Shown here piece by piece: positions 8,178-18,600 of a DNA stretch of 64,000 bases. Both the position numbers and the translations under genes were made by a program. Source of the stretch: Saccharopolyspora phatthalungensis (GTDB taxonomy: Bacteria; Actinomycetota; Actinomycetes; Mycobacteriales; Pseudonocardiaceae); NCBI RefSeq assembly GCF_014203395.1, contig NZ_JACHIW010000004.1:108817-172816 (forward strand). The letters are read 5' to 3'. Below the pieces are notes generated by a model. That model did no database searches and had not been told where the DNA came from. It worked only from the letters and a program-made list of their open reading frames with translations. Numbering within the stretch: position 1 is the stretch's first letter; every line of letters starts with the position of its first letter.

Positions 8178-8618
8178 TTGGCCGAGCAGACCGTGGTTGA
8201 GTTCGTCGATGACATCGACGGGACGCCAGCCCAGCAGACCATCACCTTCGCGCTGGACGGGGTGACATACGAGATCGATCTCAGTGATCGTCACGCTAAG
8301 CAACTCCGGTCCGTTTTGGAGCGCCACATCGAGCATGCGCGCACCGTGCCCGCCCCCGGCGAGAAGAAGGCACCGGCCGTGCGGGCGAAGCAGCAGGCTC
8401 GCCGGTCCAACAAGGACCTGACCGAGCAGATCCGCGGCGCGGCGCAGCGCACTCGCGAGTACCTGAACAAAAAGGTCGCCGCGGAGCAGGCAATGCGGAT
8501 CGATCAGGAACCGGTCGAAGAGGTGGAGACGATGTTGGTCGAGCCGCCCACAACCGATCGGCCGGAGAGGACCGCGAGCGCTCCGGAGTTGCTTCCACCG
8601 CAGTTCTTGTCTGCGTAG
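8178..8618 (+). CDS. Lsr2-like nucleoid-associated protein with divergent C-terminus
   Basis: A 146-residue protein. Residues 1-60 match the Lsr2 dimerisation domain: VVEFVDDIDGTPAQQTITF and LDGVTYEIDLSDRHAKQL follow the canonical pattern, and a helix follows. The usual Lsr2 C-terminus has an AT-hook-like RGR flanked by a helical domain. Here residues 70-110 are basic and helical (KQQARRSNKDLTEQIRG) but the RGR minor-groove motif is missing, and residues 115-146 are an acidic, Pro-rich tail. The TTG start at 8178 is chosen because AGGTGG lies four bases upstream and family homology begins there; an in-frame ATG at 8133 is less likely. It probably bridges or coats AT-rich or foreign DNA, or modulates a canonical Lsr2 as a heterodimer. 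Family assignment is firm, DNA-binding mode is not. Confidence 0.85.
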   Translation: MAEQTVVEFVDDIDGTPAQQTITFALDGVTYEIDLSDRHAKQLRSVLERHIEHARTVPAPGEKKAPAVRAKQQARRSNKDLTEQIRGAAQRTREYLNKKVAAEQAMRIDQEPVEEVETMLVEPPTTDRPERTASAPELLPPQFLSA

Positions 8619-8838
8619 TCCCGCGCTCTCGGCAATAGCGGGAGAGTCCACTGTCGACGTCGGCAGTCACTTGAGACAGTGCGAAGTCGGAGTCGGGCCG
8701 GAAGTCGGTGGGGCATGGGTTCTGCACGAGGACGCAGTCGTGGCCGGATGGGGGTTCCGGTCTGCGTACTTTTCCCAGTACAGTCCGTAGCACGCGGTGT
8801 GACGCAGGTTGCAGTCCTGTCGTCCCCGACGTTCGTAG

Positions 8839-8991
8839 AGACCGCCGGACAGGGCGAAAGCGCAGCTCAGCGCGCTTGATCGCGAGCTTGCCCGGCGCTA
8901 TCGATCTTGGCGTGAACTTGAGGCTCTCCAGACGTCTGAAGACGTCGTGAAGAAGATCTTGACTGACTTGAGTCAAGCTCGAATCAGCTAG
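8839..8991 (+). pseudogene. Helical gene-tail fragment without a start codon
   Basis: A 50-codon open stretch bounded upstream by TAG. The product is charged and alpha-helical (LDRELARRYRSWRELEALQ, then SEDVVKKILTDLSQARIS) and looks like a genuine protein C-terminus, yet no suitable start codon exists in frame. It is either the end of a frameshifted gene lying between 8679 and 8991 or a remnant. It ends 27 bases before the SsgA-like start. Confidence 0.35.
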
Positions 8992-9017
8992 GGAGTCAAC
9001 GCCAAGGAGTGCACAAA

Positions 9018-9443
9018 ATGATGGCCAGCGACCACAAGACGATCCAGACCGCCACCTTCTTCCACCTGGTGGCCCCGGCCAGCGTGAACGCGCCGGTGGG
9101 CGTGGAGCTGCGGTACGACAGCCGTAACCCCTACGAGGTGTCGATGAGCTTCAACACCGGTAAGCCCAACACGGTCGACTGGGTGTTCGGCCGCGATCTC
9201 CTGGCCGACGGCCTGTTAATCGACAGCGGGGAAGGCGACGTGCGGATCAGCCCCCAAGCGGGCGAGACCGCGCTGGTTCTGATCACGTTGACCTCGCCGG
9301 CCGGACAGGCCACCTTCGAAGCCGACGCCGATCTGCTGTCGGAGTTCTTGAACGACAGCTACGAGGTCGTCGCGCCCGGTGACGAGCACCTGTTCATGGA
9401 TGTCGACGAGGCGCTGAGCCGGCTGATGCAGCACGAGCTGTGA
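9018..9443 (+). CDS. SsgA-like sporulation/cell-division protein (SALP)
   Basis: A 141-residue SsgA/SsgB-family protein; these small cytoplasmic proteins are restricted to sporulating and morphologically complex actinomycetes and control septum placement or cell-wall remodelling. The family pattern is clear: VGVELRYDSRNPYEVSMSF near the start, then VDWVFGRDLLADGL, then SGEGDVRISPQ, and a C-terminal helix ending in LSRLM. ATG 9018 is selected because AAGGAG lies eight bases upstream; an in-frame GTG at 9009 overlaps that Shine-Dalgarno. It does not sit next to a division gene, so it is more likely one of several paralogues than the core SsgB. A 27-codon frame overlaps its stop. Confidence 0.92.
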   Translation: MMASDHKTIQTATFFHLVAPASVNAPVGVELRYDSRNPYEVSMSFNTGKPNTVDWVFGRDLLADGLLIDSGEGDVRISPQAGETALVLITLTSPAGQATFEADADLLSEFLNDSYEVVAPGDEHLFMDVDEALSRLMQHEL

Positions 9444-9523
9444 GCGGTCGCTTACCGGACTGGGCGCGGTTACTGACAGCCGCCGACCGGTCAGCTCAAG
9501 ATCCCGCGCTGATCAGCGCGTAG
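9440..9523 (+). CDS. Tiny frame coupled to the SsgA-like gene (doubtful)
   Basis: A GTG at 9440 overlaps the TGA of the SsgA-like gene (GTGA junction) and opens a 27-codon frame reading SGRLPDWARLLTAADRSAQ and ending PALISA. The composition is protein-like, but the size and the lack of a recognised family make it uncertain. It may be a truncated second gene of a former operon. Confidence 0.2.
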   Translation: MSGRLPDWARLLTAADRSAQDPALISA

Positions 9524-10463
9524 TTGTGGTGGTCGCCGATGCCAGGATTACCAGAAGGCGGCCACCGGAGGATGTCCCCGACAACGCCCGGCCCACGGCC
9601 CAATGATCTGGGCGGCCCGCCGACAGCTCGCAATCCCGTGAACCTGTCCTGCTTGAGCATCGGCGAGGCCCCGTTGGCGGCCAGGAACCAAACTTTCTCG
9701 CAAAATTCACGATCACTGTTGTAGACTGCCGCCGCTGTCGTGTGCTCGCACATGCGGATTGTCGAGCCTCCGCGGGTATTTTCCGTCGAGTCGGTCCGGT
9801 GGTCGCAACCGGGCCACCGCCCAGTCTCGGTCGATTTCAGTCTCGGTCGATTTCAGCTGATCCCGGTCTCCGCTCGCCACTTCGGCGAGCGCACGCCGAT
9901 CGGGCAGGCCCCACACCGCGCCGCGCGGCAGCCGAAAACGGTTAGCACGCCCCGGATTCGCTATCTCCTAGCCCGTTCGCGGCAGCAGCGGCAGCGCCCC
10001 TCGGCGGATCACCGGCTGCCCGAATAGCTCTAATTTCTTGGTACGAACGGGCAGACCTATCGCGCAACTGGCTGATTTCACACCATGATGACTTGGCGTA
10101 AGGGACATCACGCTGGTGTTCGCCCGACGTGGGTTGGAGTCCGACGTGCAGTATGACTTTCACGGCATAGCGCTCGTCATCAGGGGTAGCTCCACCCACA
10201 TCGGCGCGGGCCGCAGCCGTTGCGGGGCCAGCGTCGTTGTCCGCGGAATCAGTGAGGCGGAGGGCAAGTCCGCTGTGAACGAGCTCGGGGCCTGGCAGGA
10301 GAAGTGACCTTCGCGTTTTCGACCTGCGCGACGTGAACCGGGTGCAGATCAGCTGCCGTTGGCAGCGACAGACCATCCCGATCAGCGGGATGGGAGCCGA
10401 ACCGGAAGAACTCCGGGGTCAACGCCCGCCCCCCTTTGGCTACAGATAGTTACGGAGCACCGC
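9524..10463. other. Non-coding region upstream of the polyketide cluster
   Basis: Some 940 bases without a convincing gene in any frame. It holds one 16-bp tandem duplication (9822-9853). The last part should contain the promoter for the operon starting at 10464, whose Shine-Dalgarno GGAG is at 10455-10458. Confidence 0.35.
9822..9853. repeat. 16-bp direct tandem repeat (2 copies)
   Basis: CAGTCTCGGTCGATTT occurs twice back to back (9822-9837 and 9838-9853) and is followed by another CAG. It lies in non-coding DNA about 600 bases upstream of the polyketide operon. It may be a replication-slippage product or a duplicated binding site. Confidence 0.6.
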
Positions 10464-11582
10464 ATGGCACTGAGCACTCCTTTGAGTGAACGAATCGGGA
10501 TCGAGCTGCCGTTCATGCAGTCCGGAATGGGCGGCATCGGCCCCATCACGCTTGCTCGTCTCGCCGCGGCGATCTCGAATGCGGGTGCGCTGGGCACCTT
10601 GGCGCATCCGGCGATCGTCCTGGAGGAACCCGGGGTCAGCGGGGAACGCCTTGCCGAGCTCGTGCAAGACGTAGTGAGACAGGTGCGTGAGGGGATCCGG
10701 CTGGCCGTTTCGCTCACCGACAAGCCGTTGGCCATCAACGTGCGGATCGCACAAGAGCAGCCGGACGCTCCGGAAGTGCTCAAGGCGATCCTGGAGGAGC
10801 GCGAGCGCGACCCCAAGGTCAAGGCGCAGTTGCGAGTGCTCACCACCTCCGGTGGCCACCCCCGGATGTACGGAATGAACGACAGCTTCCGGGAATCCGG
10901 GATGCTCCACTTCCACGCGGTCTCGAACGTGCGGCACGCGCTCTCGGCCCAGGCCGAGGGCATGGACGGCGTGATCGCGACGGGATTCGAGGCCGCGGGC
11001 CACGTCGGCCACCACCCGGTCCACACCTTCGTGCTGGTTCCCTCCATCGCGGCGGCGGTGGACATCCCCGTGCTGTGCGCCGGCGGCGTGGTCGACGGTG
11101 CGGCACTCGCCGGAGCGCTCACGCTCGGCGCTCAGATGGGGTACATCGGTTCGCGCTTCCTCGCCGCTGAGGAGTGCGAGTACAACGACGGCAACAAGAA
11201 GTTCATCGTCGAAGCGTCGGAGACGCAAACCGAGGTGGTCCCGGCCTTCTTCGGTCCCGGCCGGTTCATCGAGAACGGCTTCACCGCGGAGGTTCAGCGG
11301 TTGGTGGACACCAATGCGCCGTATCTGGAGCGAATTCGCATCGAGGGTGCGGCAATGCGTCGCGGTGCGATGGAGGGCGACCTGGAGACCGGCATGATGG
11401 TCGGGGGCCAGGGGATCGGACGCATCAAATCCATCCTGTCGGCGGGCGAAATCGTGCGGCAAATTCATGCCGAGGCGGAGCAGGCATTGATGCGCGCCGG
11501 CGGATTCGTTACGTCCGTTGCCGCGGCCGTCCCGGAGCAGGTGGCGCGGCGCGAGTCCCAACCTCAGGAACTGGCGAAGTAG
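10464..11582 (+). CDS. FMN-dependent nitronate-monooxygenase/FabK-like oxidoreductase
   Basis: A 372-residue TIM-barrel flavoprotein of the NMO/enoyl-reductase (2-nitropropane dioxygenase) superfamily. Diagnostic segments are PFMQSGMGGIGPITLARLA at the N-terminus, GFEAAGHVGHHP (the conserved GxEAxGHxG flavin loop) in the middle, and VLCAGGVVDGAALAGAL followed by GAQMGYIGSRFLA, which bind the FMN phosphate. ATG 10464 has GGAG five bases upstream; the frame extends further 5' but without homology. It is the first gene of the polyketide cluster, 104 bases before a terpene-cyclase-like gene. Relatives act as trans enoyl reductases in polyketide/PUFA pathways or as nitronate oxidases. Since the synthase here already has an ER domain, an oxidative tailoring role is equally likely. 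Confidence 0.85.
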   Translation: MALSTPLSERIGIELPFMQSGMGGIGPITLARLAAAISNAGALGTLAHPAIVLEEPGVSGERLAELVQDVVRQVREGIRLAVSLTDKPLAINVRIAQEQPDAPEVLKAILEERERDPKVKAQLRVLTTSGGHPRMYGMNDSFRESGMLHFHAVSNVRHALSAQAEGMDGVIATGFEAAGHVGHHPVHTFVLVPSIAAAVDIPVLCAGGVVDGAALAGALTLGAQMGYIGSRFLAAEECEYNDGNKKFIVEASETQTEVVPAFFGPGRFIENGFTAEVQRLVDTNAPYLERIRIEGAAMRRGAMEGDLETGMMVGGQGIGRIKSILSAGEIVRQIHAEAEQALMRAGGFVTSVAAAVPEQVARRESQPQELAK

Positions 11583-11607
11583 GTTCGCGGGAACGTGCCG
11601 TGCCCGG

Positions 11608-11628
11608 CCCGGAGGGCTTTCCTCCGGG
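11608..11628 (+). terminator. GC-rich hairpin after the flavoenzyme gene
   Basis: CCCGGAGG (11608-11615) pairs with CCTCCGGG (11621-11628) around the loop GCTTT. An outer CGTGCCCGG/CCGGGCACG pairing extends the potential stem. It lies 26 bases after the stop at 11582 and before the next gene, so it could attenuate transcription within the cluster. There is no T-run. Confidence 0.5.
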
Positions 11629-11685
11629 CACGCGGGGCGTGTTTCTGGTGTTTGTCAGCTTTTTGCTACTTGGATCTGGGCGCGC

Positions 11686-12696
11686 ATGCTTAAACGTATC
11701 TTTGACCAGCAGGGCATGACGATCGATGGTGTGGTAAGTGAGGCGCTCGCGTACTTTCAACGGGGTCAGTTCGCGGATGGATCAATACCAGACCCTTCCA
11801 TCACGGAGTTTCCCACCGCGACACTCCTAAAATATTGGGACACGATCAACGCGCTCAAGGCGATCGCGTTGTGGCGAGATCAGGTCGACTACGACGACCG
11901 CGGCACCGTCGACGCGGTACTCAAGTACTTGCGGTCCTGCGAGAAGCCGAACGGGCTGATCAGCTGGGGCACGCTCGAAACCGCACCGTCCGAGTACTGC
12001 ACCGAGACGACCAGCGAGTACATCTCCAGCCTCACCCACCTTGGCCTCGTCGACGAGGCGAAGAAGAAGGCCATGGTGTTGCGCAGTCAGCAGCTTCCCT
12101 CCGGCCCGTGGTCGGAGGTGCATCCGCATGTCCCGAAGGCGTTTCAGACCGTTCCGTCGGTGACCGGGTTCGCATTGGGCGCGCTGCTCGGACTGGACAT
12201 CGAACCGCTCTACGTGGACGAAGCGCTGAATTTCCTCGTCAGCACGCAGCACGACGACGGGCATTTCGGCATCAACTGGTTTTATTACAACACCTACTAC
12301 TACCTCACGCGGCCGGTTACCGCGGCCTTGGCGAACTTTGGGCACTACACGGCGGTCGCCGCCACCCGTGACTTCGTGCTGAGTCAGCAGCGCGAGGACG
12401 GCAGCTGGTACACCCAGGTCCAGGGTTTCTCTGACTTCTCCTCGCCCGAGCTGCACACGACGCTCGCGCTCGAAACGCTCGTCCATGCCGGCATGGACGC
12501 CGATGAGCGGGCCGTGAGCAAGGGCATCGCCTGGCTGCTGACCAGGCTCCGGCCAGATGGCTCCTGGTATGGGGGGCCGTATCCATATCCCGAAACCGAC
12601 AGCTACCGCGACTTCCGGGCCTTGCAGGACGTTTACGCGACCTCTCAGGTGCTCGGGCTCCTCAAATTACTCGTGGATCTGGAGAACGAACAATGA
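11686..12696 (+). CDS. Terpene-cyclase/prenyltransferase-fold (QW-repeat) protein
   Basis: A 336-residue single alpha/alpha-barrel protein of the squalene-cyclase/prenyltransferase beta-subunit superfamily. QW-type repeats are visible (QHDDGHFG, QQREDGSWYTQ, LRPDGSWYGG). The N-terminal KYWDTINALKAIALW segment mirrors the WDT helix of class II cyclases. A DYDD string at residues 68-71 resembles the DXDD acid motif but lacks the usual following T/A, so catalysis is not assured. ATG 11686 is chosen because upstream in-frame codons overlap the previous gene; its Shine-Dalgarno is weak. Its TGA overlaps the ATG of the polyketide synthase (ATGA), so the two are translationally coupled and probably act on the same molecule. 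It might cyclise the polyketide chain or act on an isoprenoid. Confidence 0.75.
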   Translation: MLKRIFDQQGMTIDGVVSEALAYFQRGQFADGSIPDPSITEFPTATLLKYWDTINALKAIALWRDQVDYDDRGTVDAVLKYLRSCEKPNGLISWGTLETAPSEYCTETTSEYISSLTHLGLVDEAKKKAMVLRSQQLPSGPWSEVHPHVPKAFQTVPSVTGFALGALLGLDIEPLYVDEALNFLVSTQHDDGHFGINWFYYNTYYYLTRPVTAALANFGHYTAVAATRDFVLSQQREDGSWYTQVQGFSDFSSPELHTTLALETLVHAGMDADERAVSKGIAWLLTRLRPDGSWYGGPYPYPETDSYRDFRALQDVYATSQVLGLLKLLVDLENEQ

Positions 12697-15600
12697 CGAA
12701 ACCGGACGATTACGCAGGGGAGCCCGTCGCCGTCATCGGGATCGGATGCCGGCTGCCTGGCGGTGTGACGGATGGCGAGTCGCTTTGGAAGTTGCTGGAG
12801 GGGCAGGTCGACGCCATCGGGCCGATTCCCCAGGATCGGTGGGACGTCGAACGATACTACGCGGCAAGTTCCCAGCAGCCGGGACGAATGAATGCGCGGG
12901 AGGGCGGCTTCCTCGACGAGGTCGATACCTTCGACGCCGCGTTCTTCGGCATCTCGGGCCGCATCGCTGAGCAGATGGACCCCCAGCAGCGTCTCCTCCT
13001 GGAGGTGTGCTGGGAGGCGTTCGAGGACGGCGGCGTCTCGCCGCACGGGCTAGCGGGCAGCCGGACCGGTGTCTTCATGGGCGGCTGCAGCCAGGATTAC
13101 GGTGCGCTCCAAGGGGAGCCCTCCCAGATCGAGGGCCTGGGCCCGCACTCGGCCACCGGCACCTTCATGAGCATCATCTCCAACAGGTTGTCCTACACGT
13201 TCGACCTGCGCGGGCCGAGCATGACGATCGATACCGCCTGCTCGTCGTCGCTGGCGGCCGTCCACCTGGCCTGCCAGAGCCTGCAGAACGGCGAGAGCGA
13301 CCTGGCGCTGGCCGGCGGTGTCAACCTGATGCTGACACCGCAGTTCGCCATTGCCTTGAGCCAGGCGTCCATGCTGTCGCCAGACGGCCGCTCGAAGGCT
13401 TTCGACGCGGCGGCCAACGGCTACGTGCGTGGCGAGGGTGCCGGCGTCGTTTTGTTGAAGCCGCTGAGCAAGGCATTGCTGGATCGCGATCGCATCTACG
13501 CCGTGATCCGGGGTTCGGCGGTGAACCAGGACGGCCGGACACAAGGGATCACGGTGCCCAGCGGCGCCTCGCAGGAAGCCAACTTCCGTGCGGCCTTGTC
13601 CCGCGCCAGGGTCGCGGCGCAGGACATCGGTTACGTGGAGGCGCACGGTACGGGGACGCCGGTGGGCGACCCCATCGAGGCCAACGCGCTGGGCCGGGTG
13701 CTCAGCGACAAGCGCGAGTCCGACCGGGTTGCCTTCGTCGGGTCGATCAAGACCAACATCGGTCACCTCGAAGCCGGTGCGGGTATCGCGGGCTTGATCA
13801 AGGCCGTGCTGAGCGTCTACAAGCGGCAGATCCCCGGAAACCTGCACTTCCAGGCGCCCAACCCCGAGATCGACTTTGACCGCTGGGGCATGGAGGTGCC
13901 GACGAGCACGCGCGCCTGGCCGGAGTATTTCGACCGGGCCATCGCGAGCGTCAACTCCTTCGGTTTCGGTGGCACGAACGCGAACGTGGTGCTGGAAGAG
14001 CCCCCGTCCGCACAACTCACGGTGGACGAACAGGCCGAGCCGCGCCCCGCGGTGCTTGCGCTCAGCGCGGGGAGTGCTCAGGCACTTACCCAGCTGGCGG
14101 AGAACTACGCCTCCTGGCTGGAGGCCGAGCCCGTCGACCTGGAGCAGCTGGGCGCCAACCTCGCGCTGCGGCGCAGCCACCACGCTCATCGTCTCGCGGT
14201 CATCGCCTCGGACGCCGCGGATGCGGCGACGAAACTCCGCGGCTTCGCCACCGGCGAGCTCACTCCGGGTGCGATCAGCGGCGGCACCAAGCCGGGCGGG
14301 ACCGGCAAGCTGGCGTTCCTGTTCAACGGCCAGGGCCCGCAGTGGTTCGCGATGGGCCGGACCCTGCTGAACACCAGCGAGGTCTTCCGCGCGAAGATCA
14401 TGGAATGCGACCAGGTCGCGCGCAAGTACATCGACTGGTCGATCTACGACGAGCTGCTCGCCCCCGACGAGTCGTCTTCCAAGGTCAACGACACGTACTG
14501 CCTACAGCCCACGATGTTCAGCGTCCAGGTCGCGCTGGCCGAGCTATGGAAGTCGTGGGGCATCGTTCCCGACGGCGTCGCAGGGCACAGCATGGGCGAG
14601 ATCGCCGCGGCGCACGTGTCCGGCGCGCTCGACCTCGATGCCGCCCTGAAGGTGATCTGCCGGCGGGCCGCGATCCAGGAGAAGGCGGACCCCACCGGGG
14701 CCATGATGTTCGTCGCCCTCAACAAGGACGACGCGCAGAAGCTGTGCGCCGAACACCCGGACCAGTTGTGGGTGTCCGCGGAAAACGGCCCGGTCGCCTC
14801 CACCCTCTCCGGCCGCCGGGACCTGATCGAGGAGCTGGAAGTCAAGCTCCGCGGGCAAGGCGTGTTCGCGCGGGTGCTCCGGGTGAACTGCGCGTGCCAC
14901 AGCCCGGACATGGAGCCCCTGCGCGAAGAGCTGCTTCGCGACCTGGACGGCGTCACGGGCGGTGACACCGCTGTTCCGATGTACTCCACGGTCACCGGTG
15001 CCCGGATCGAGGGCCACGAGCTGGCGACTTCGTACTGGTGGAACAACTTCCGCCAGCCGGTGCTGTTCGCGCCGGCCATCCGCGCGATGCTGGCCGACGG
15101 GTTCGACGGTTTCGTCGAACTGAGCCCGCACCCCGTGCTGGCCAACTCCCTCAAGGAAATCCTGGCCGCCGAGGGCACCGACGCGCAGGTGGTTTCGTCG
15201 CTGGCGCGCAAGAAGGACGACTGGGAGTGCTTCCTGGAGGCGTTCGGGACCCTGGCCGTCCGGCGCGATGTGGCGTGGGAACGCCGTTACCCCACCAGCG
15301 CGCCCGTGCTCGACCTGCCGAAGAATCCCTGGATCCGGGAAACCTACTGGAACGAGAGCGAGACCTCGCGCCAGTACCGGGCCGGTGGGCAGGCGCACCC
15401 GATGCTCAAGCGGGTGGATGCCGTTCGGCCGACCTGGGAGATCAGGTGGGACGACCACCGCCTCACCTGGGTCAAGGAACACGACGTGCTGGGTTCGGTG
15501 ATCGTCCCCGGTGCGTCCTACGTGGAGGCCGCGTTGGCGGCGGCCCGGGAACTGACCGGCGAGAATTGTGCGCTGGAGTACCTCGAATTCGAGCGCGCCT

Positions 15601-18600
15601 GCGTGCTCGACGCCGACGAGCAGCAGGTGACTCGGCTCGAACTCGACCCCGTCCAGGGCACGTTCGAATTCCACCACCGGCCGGTTCGCAAGGACGGCTG
15701 GCGGCGCGCCTCGCGCGGCCGGTTCTACCGCACACCCCAGGACAGCGTGGTTCGCGTCTTCGATGTGGACGCCATCCGCGAGCGGTGCGCGACCGTCCAC
15801 AAGCCCTTGGACGTCTACGGCGTGTTCCGTGAAAAGGGGTACTCCTACGGCCCCGCCTTCTGCGGAATCAGCAAGTTGCACATGGGCGACGGCGAGGCCC
15901 TGGCGCGCATCCAGGCGCCGAGGGTGCTCAAGAAGTCGCTGGATGGCTACCTGTTGCATCCCGCGGTGCTCGACGCCTGCTTCCAGTCCGCCATCCTGCA
16001 CCCGTCCCAGGACCGGCCGGGCGAACTCCTGCCCTTCTCGTACCTGCCGACGGGCATCGACAACGTGCGGATCCACGACGAGCTGAGCCTGCCGTTGTGG
16101 TGCTACACGTTGGTGCGCAAGCTTGATGCGAGCGGGCTGCGCATCGAGATCTACGTCCTGGACGAACAGGGACGGGTGGTCGCCGAGTACGCCGGACTGC
16201 ACGGCAAGGTCGTACCGCGGCCCGAAGCGGACGCGGCCGATCGCATCGATTCCCACTTCTACCGCACGATGTGGCAGCCCGACCGCCACACCGTTGCGGC
16301 ACACGGCCCGTTGCCGACCGCGTTCACGCTGAACCACGAGACTCTGTTGTCCGAGCTGGAACCCGTGTCTCGCGAGCTGTCGCAGCGTGTTGCTCGGCCG
16401 GCGGAAACGGCGGGCTACCAGGCGGACGTGCACGGTCTGTGCGCCGCGTACGTGGTGGGCGCGCTGCGCAAGTTCGGCCGCGAGCTGACCATCGGCGAAT
16501 CCTTCAAGGTCGAGGACTTTGCCGCACTGTTGCCATCGTTCAGCCGTGCCTTCACCCGGTTCCTCCGGTTCCTGGTCGAAGACGGCGTGCTGAGCGAGCA
16601 GGACGGCGTGTTCCAGGTCGTGTCCACACTGGACACCGACCCCGAGGGCCAGTGGTCCGAGGCGTTGTCCCGGCACCCGTCGCGGGTCTGGGAGTTGTTG
16701 CTGGTTCGCCGGACCGGCGAACACCTCCACGAGGTGCTCACCGGCGATGCCGACCCGCTGACCTTGCTCTTCCCCGCCGGGGCCGCCGAGGGCGTAGGCC
16801 CGATCTACGAGACCTCCCCGGTGAGCCGGTTCTACAACCTGCTGGCCAAGGAAGCGATCGAGCGGCTGGTCCGCACGGCCGACCCACGACGCACCCTGCG
16901 GGTGCTGGAGGTGGGCGGTGGTACCGGCGGGCTGACGGCGACCGTGCTTCCGGTGCTTCCCGCCGACCGGTGCGAGTACACCTTCACGGACGTATCGCCG
17001 GCGTTCACGCAGAGCGCCAGCGAGCTGTTCCAGGATTACGATTTCGTCGAGTACCGCACGCTGGACATCGAGAATGACCCCCTGGACCAGGGCATCGAGG
17101 AAGGCTCGTACGACCTCGTGCTGGCGGCGGACGTCGTGCACGCCACGGCCGACCTCAAGAAGACCCTGTCGTACCTCCAGTCGACGCTCGCGCCCGGCGG
17201 CGTGCTGGCCCTGATCGAAGCCGAGCCCGGCAACCGTTGGCTGGACTTGACCTTCGGGCTCACCCAGGGCTGGTGGAGCTTCCGGGACCTGAACCTGCGT
17301 GCGGAGGGCCCGCTGCTGAAGCCGGCGGAGTGGGAGAACCTGCTGCGCTCGATCGACTACGACGATGTCGTGGCGTTGGTCGACCCGGAGCGCGAGGGCG
17401 CCGGTGGCCAGTCCGTCGTCCTCGGTCGCGCCCCGGAGAGCGTCCTGCTCCCCGAGGAAGAACCGGCCTCGGCCCCCGACCAACCGAGGTGGTTCGGGGA
17501 CTGGGTCATCTTCGCCGACTCGTCCGGGCTTGGCGCGGACATCGCTTCGCGCATCGAGAAGCGGGGCGGGCGCGCGGTTCTCGTACACCCGGACGGCCAG
17601 TCCGGTGCCGGGGTGACAGTGCGCTCGGGACAGGCGGCGGACCACGACCGGTTGTTCGAGTCGATCGAGCCCGAAGGGATCATCTACCTCTGGAAGCCGG
17701 CGGCCGACGACGCCGACGGAACAGAACTCGAACGCGCCATTGAGGAAGGCTGTGTCGGCGTCGCCAGCGTCGTCCAGGCACTCGTGCGGAAGGCCCCCGA
17801 CGAGTGGCCGCGCCTGTACGTGCTTACGCGTGGCGCGCACCCTCTCCACAACGACACGGTCCGCATCGAGGGCGCACCCGCATGGGGACTGGGTCTGGTG
17901 GCCGGCCTGGAAATGCCGCAAACCCAGTGGACGATGATCGACTTGGATGCCGATCCCACTCCCGGGGAAGCCGACGCAGTCTGGGCGCAGCTGTGCCGCC
18001 AGGACTTTGAGCGTGAGATCGCGGTGCGCGACGGGCTGAGCTTCACCCGCCGCGTCGCGCGGGTGAATGCCGACGCGGTGCACCCGCCGGTCGTCGCGCG
18101 GGACCTGCCCGCCGAGACCGGCTTCGCGCTCAAGATGGCCACGCCCGGACCATTGGATGAGCTGAACTACGTCGCGGCGCGGCGGATCGAACCCGCCGCC
18201 GGTCAGGTCGAGGTCGAGGTCGTGGCCTCCGGTCTGAACTTCCTCGACGTGATGACCGCCCTCGGTCAGGTTCCGCCATTGGAATCCGCGCACGAGCTCC
18301 GGTTCGGGGCCGAATGCGCCGGGATCGTCAGGCGCGTCGGGGACGGCGTCACCGATGTCGCCGTCGGGGATGCGGTCGTCGCGGTCAGCAGCGCGCAGGG
18401 GACACTGGGCTCGTTCATCACCCTCGATGCCAACTGCGTGGCCGGCAAGCCCGAACAATTGACCTTCGAAGAAGCCGCGTCGGTGCCGATCGTCTTCCTC
18501 ACCGCGTGGTACGGGTTGCACAAGCTGGCACGGCTGGAGGCCGGGGAGCGGGTGCTGATCCATTCCGCTGCCGGTGGTACCGGCCTGGCGGCACTCCAGG

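Noticed and set aside
8805..8835. A tRNA-like segment (ggttgcagtcc near 8807)
   Set aside because: No acceptor stem or cloverleaf could be built around it; no tRNA or rRNA gene was found in the window.
11518..11685. Upstream extension of the terpene-cyclase-like gene
   Set aside because: The extra codons overlap the end of the flavoenzyme gene and span a hairpin; homology starts at 11686.
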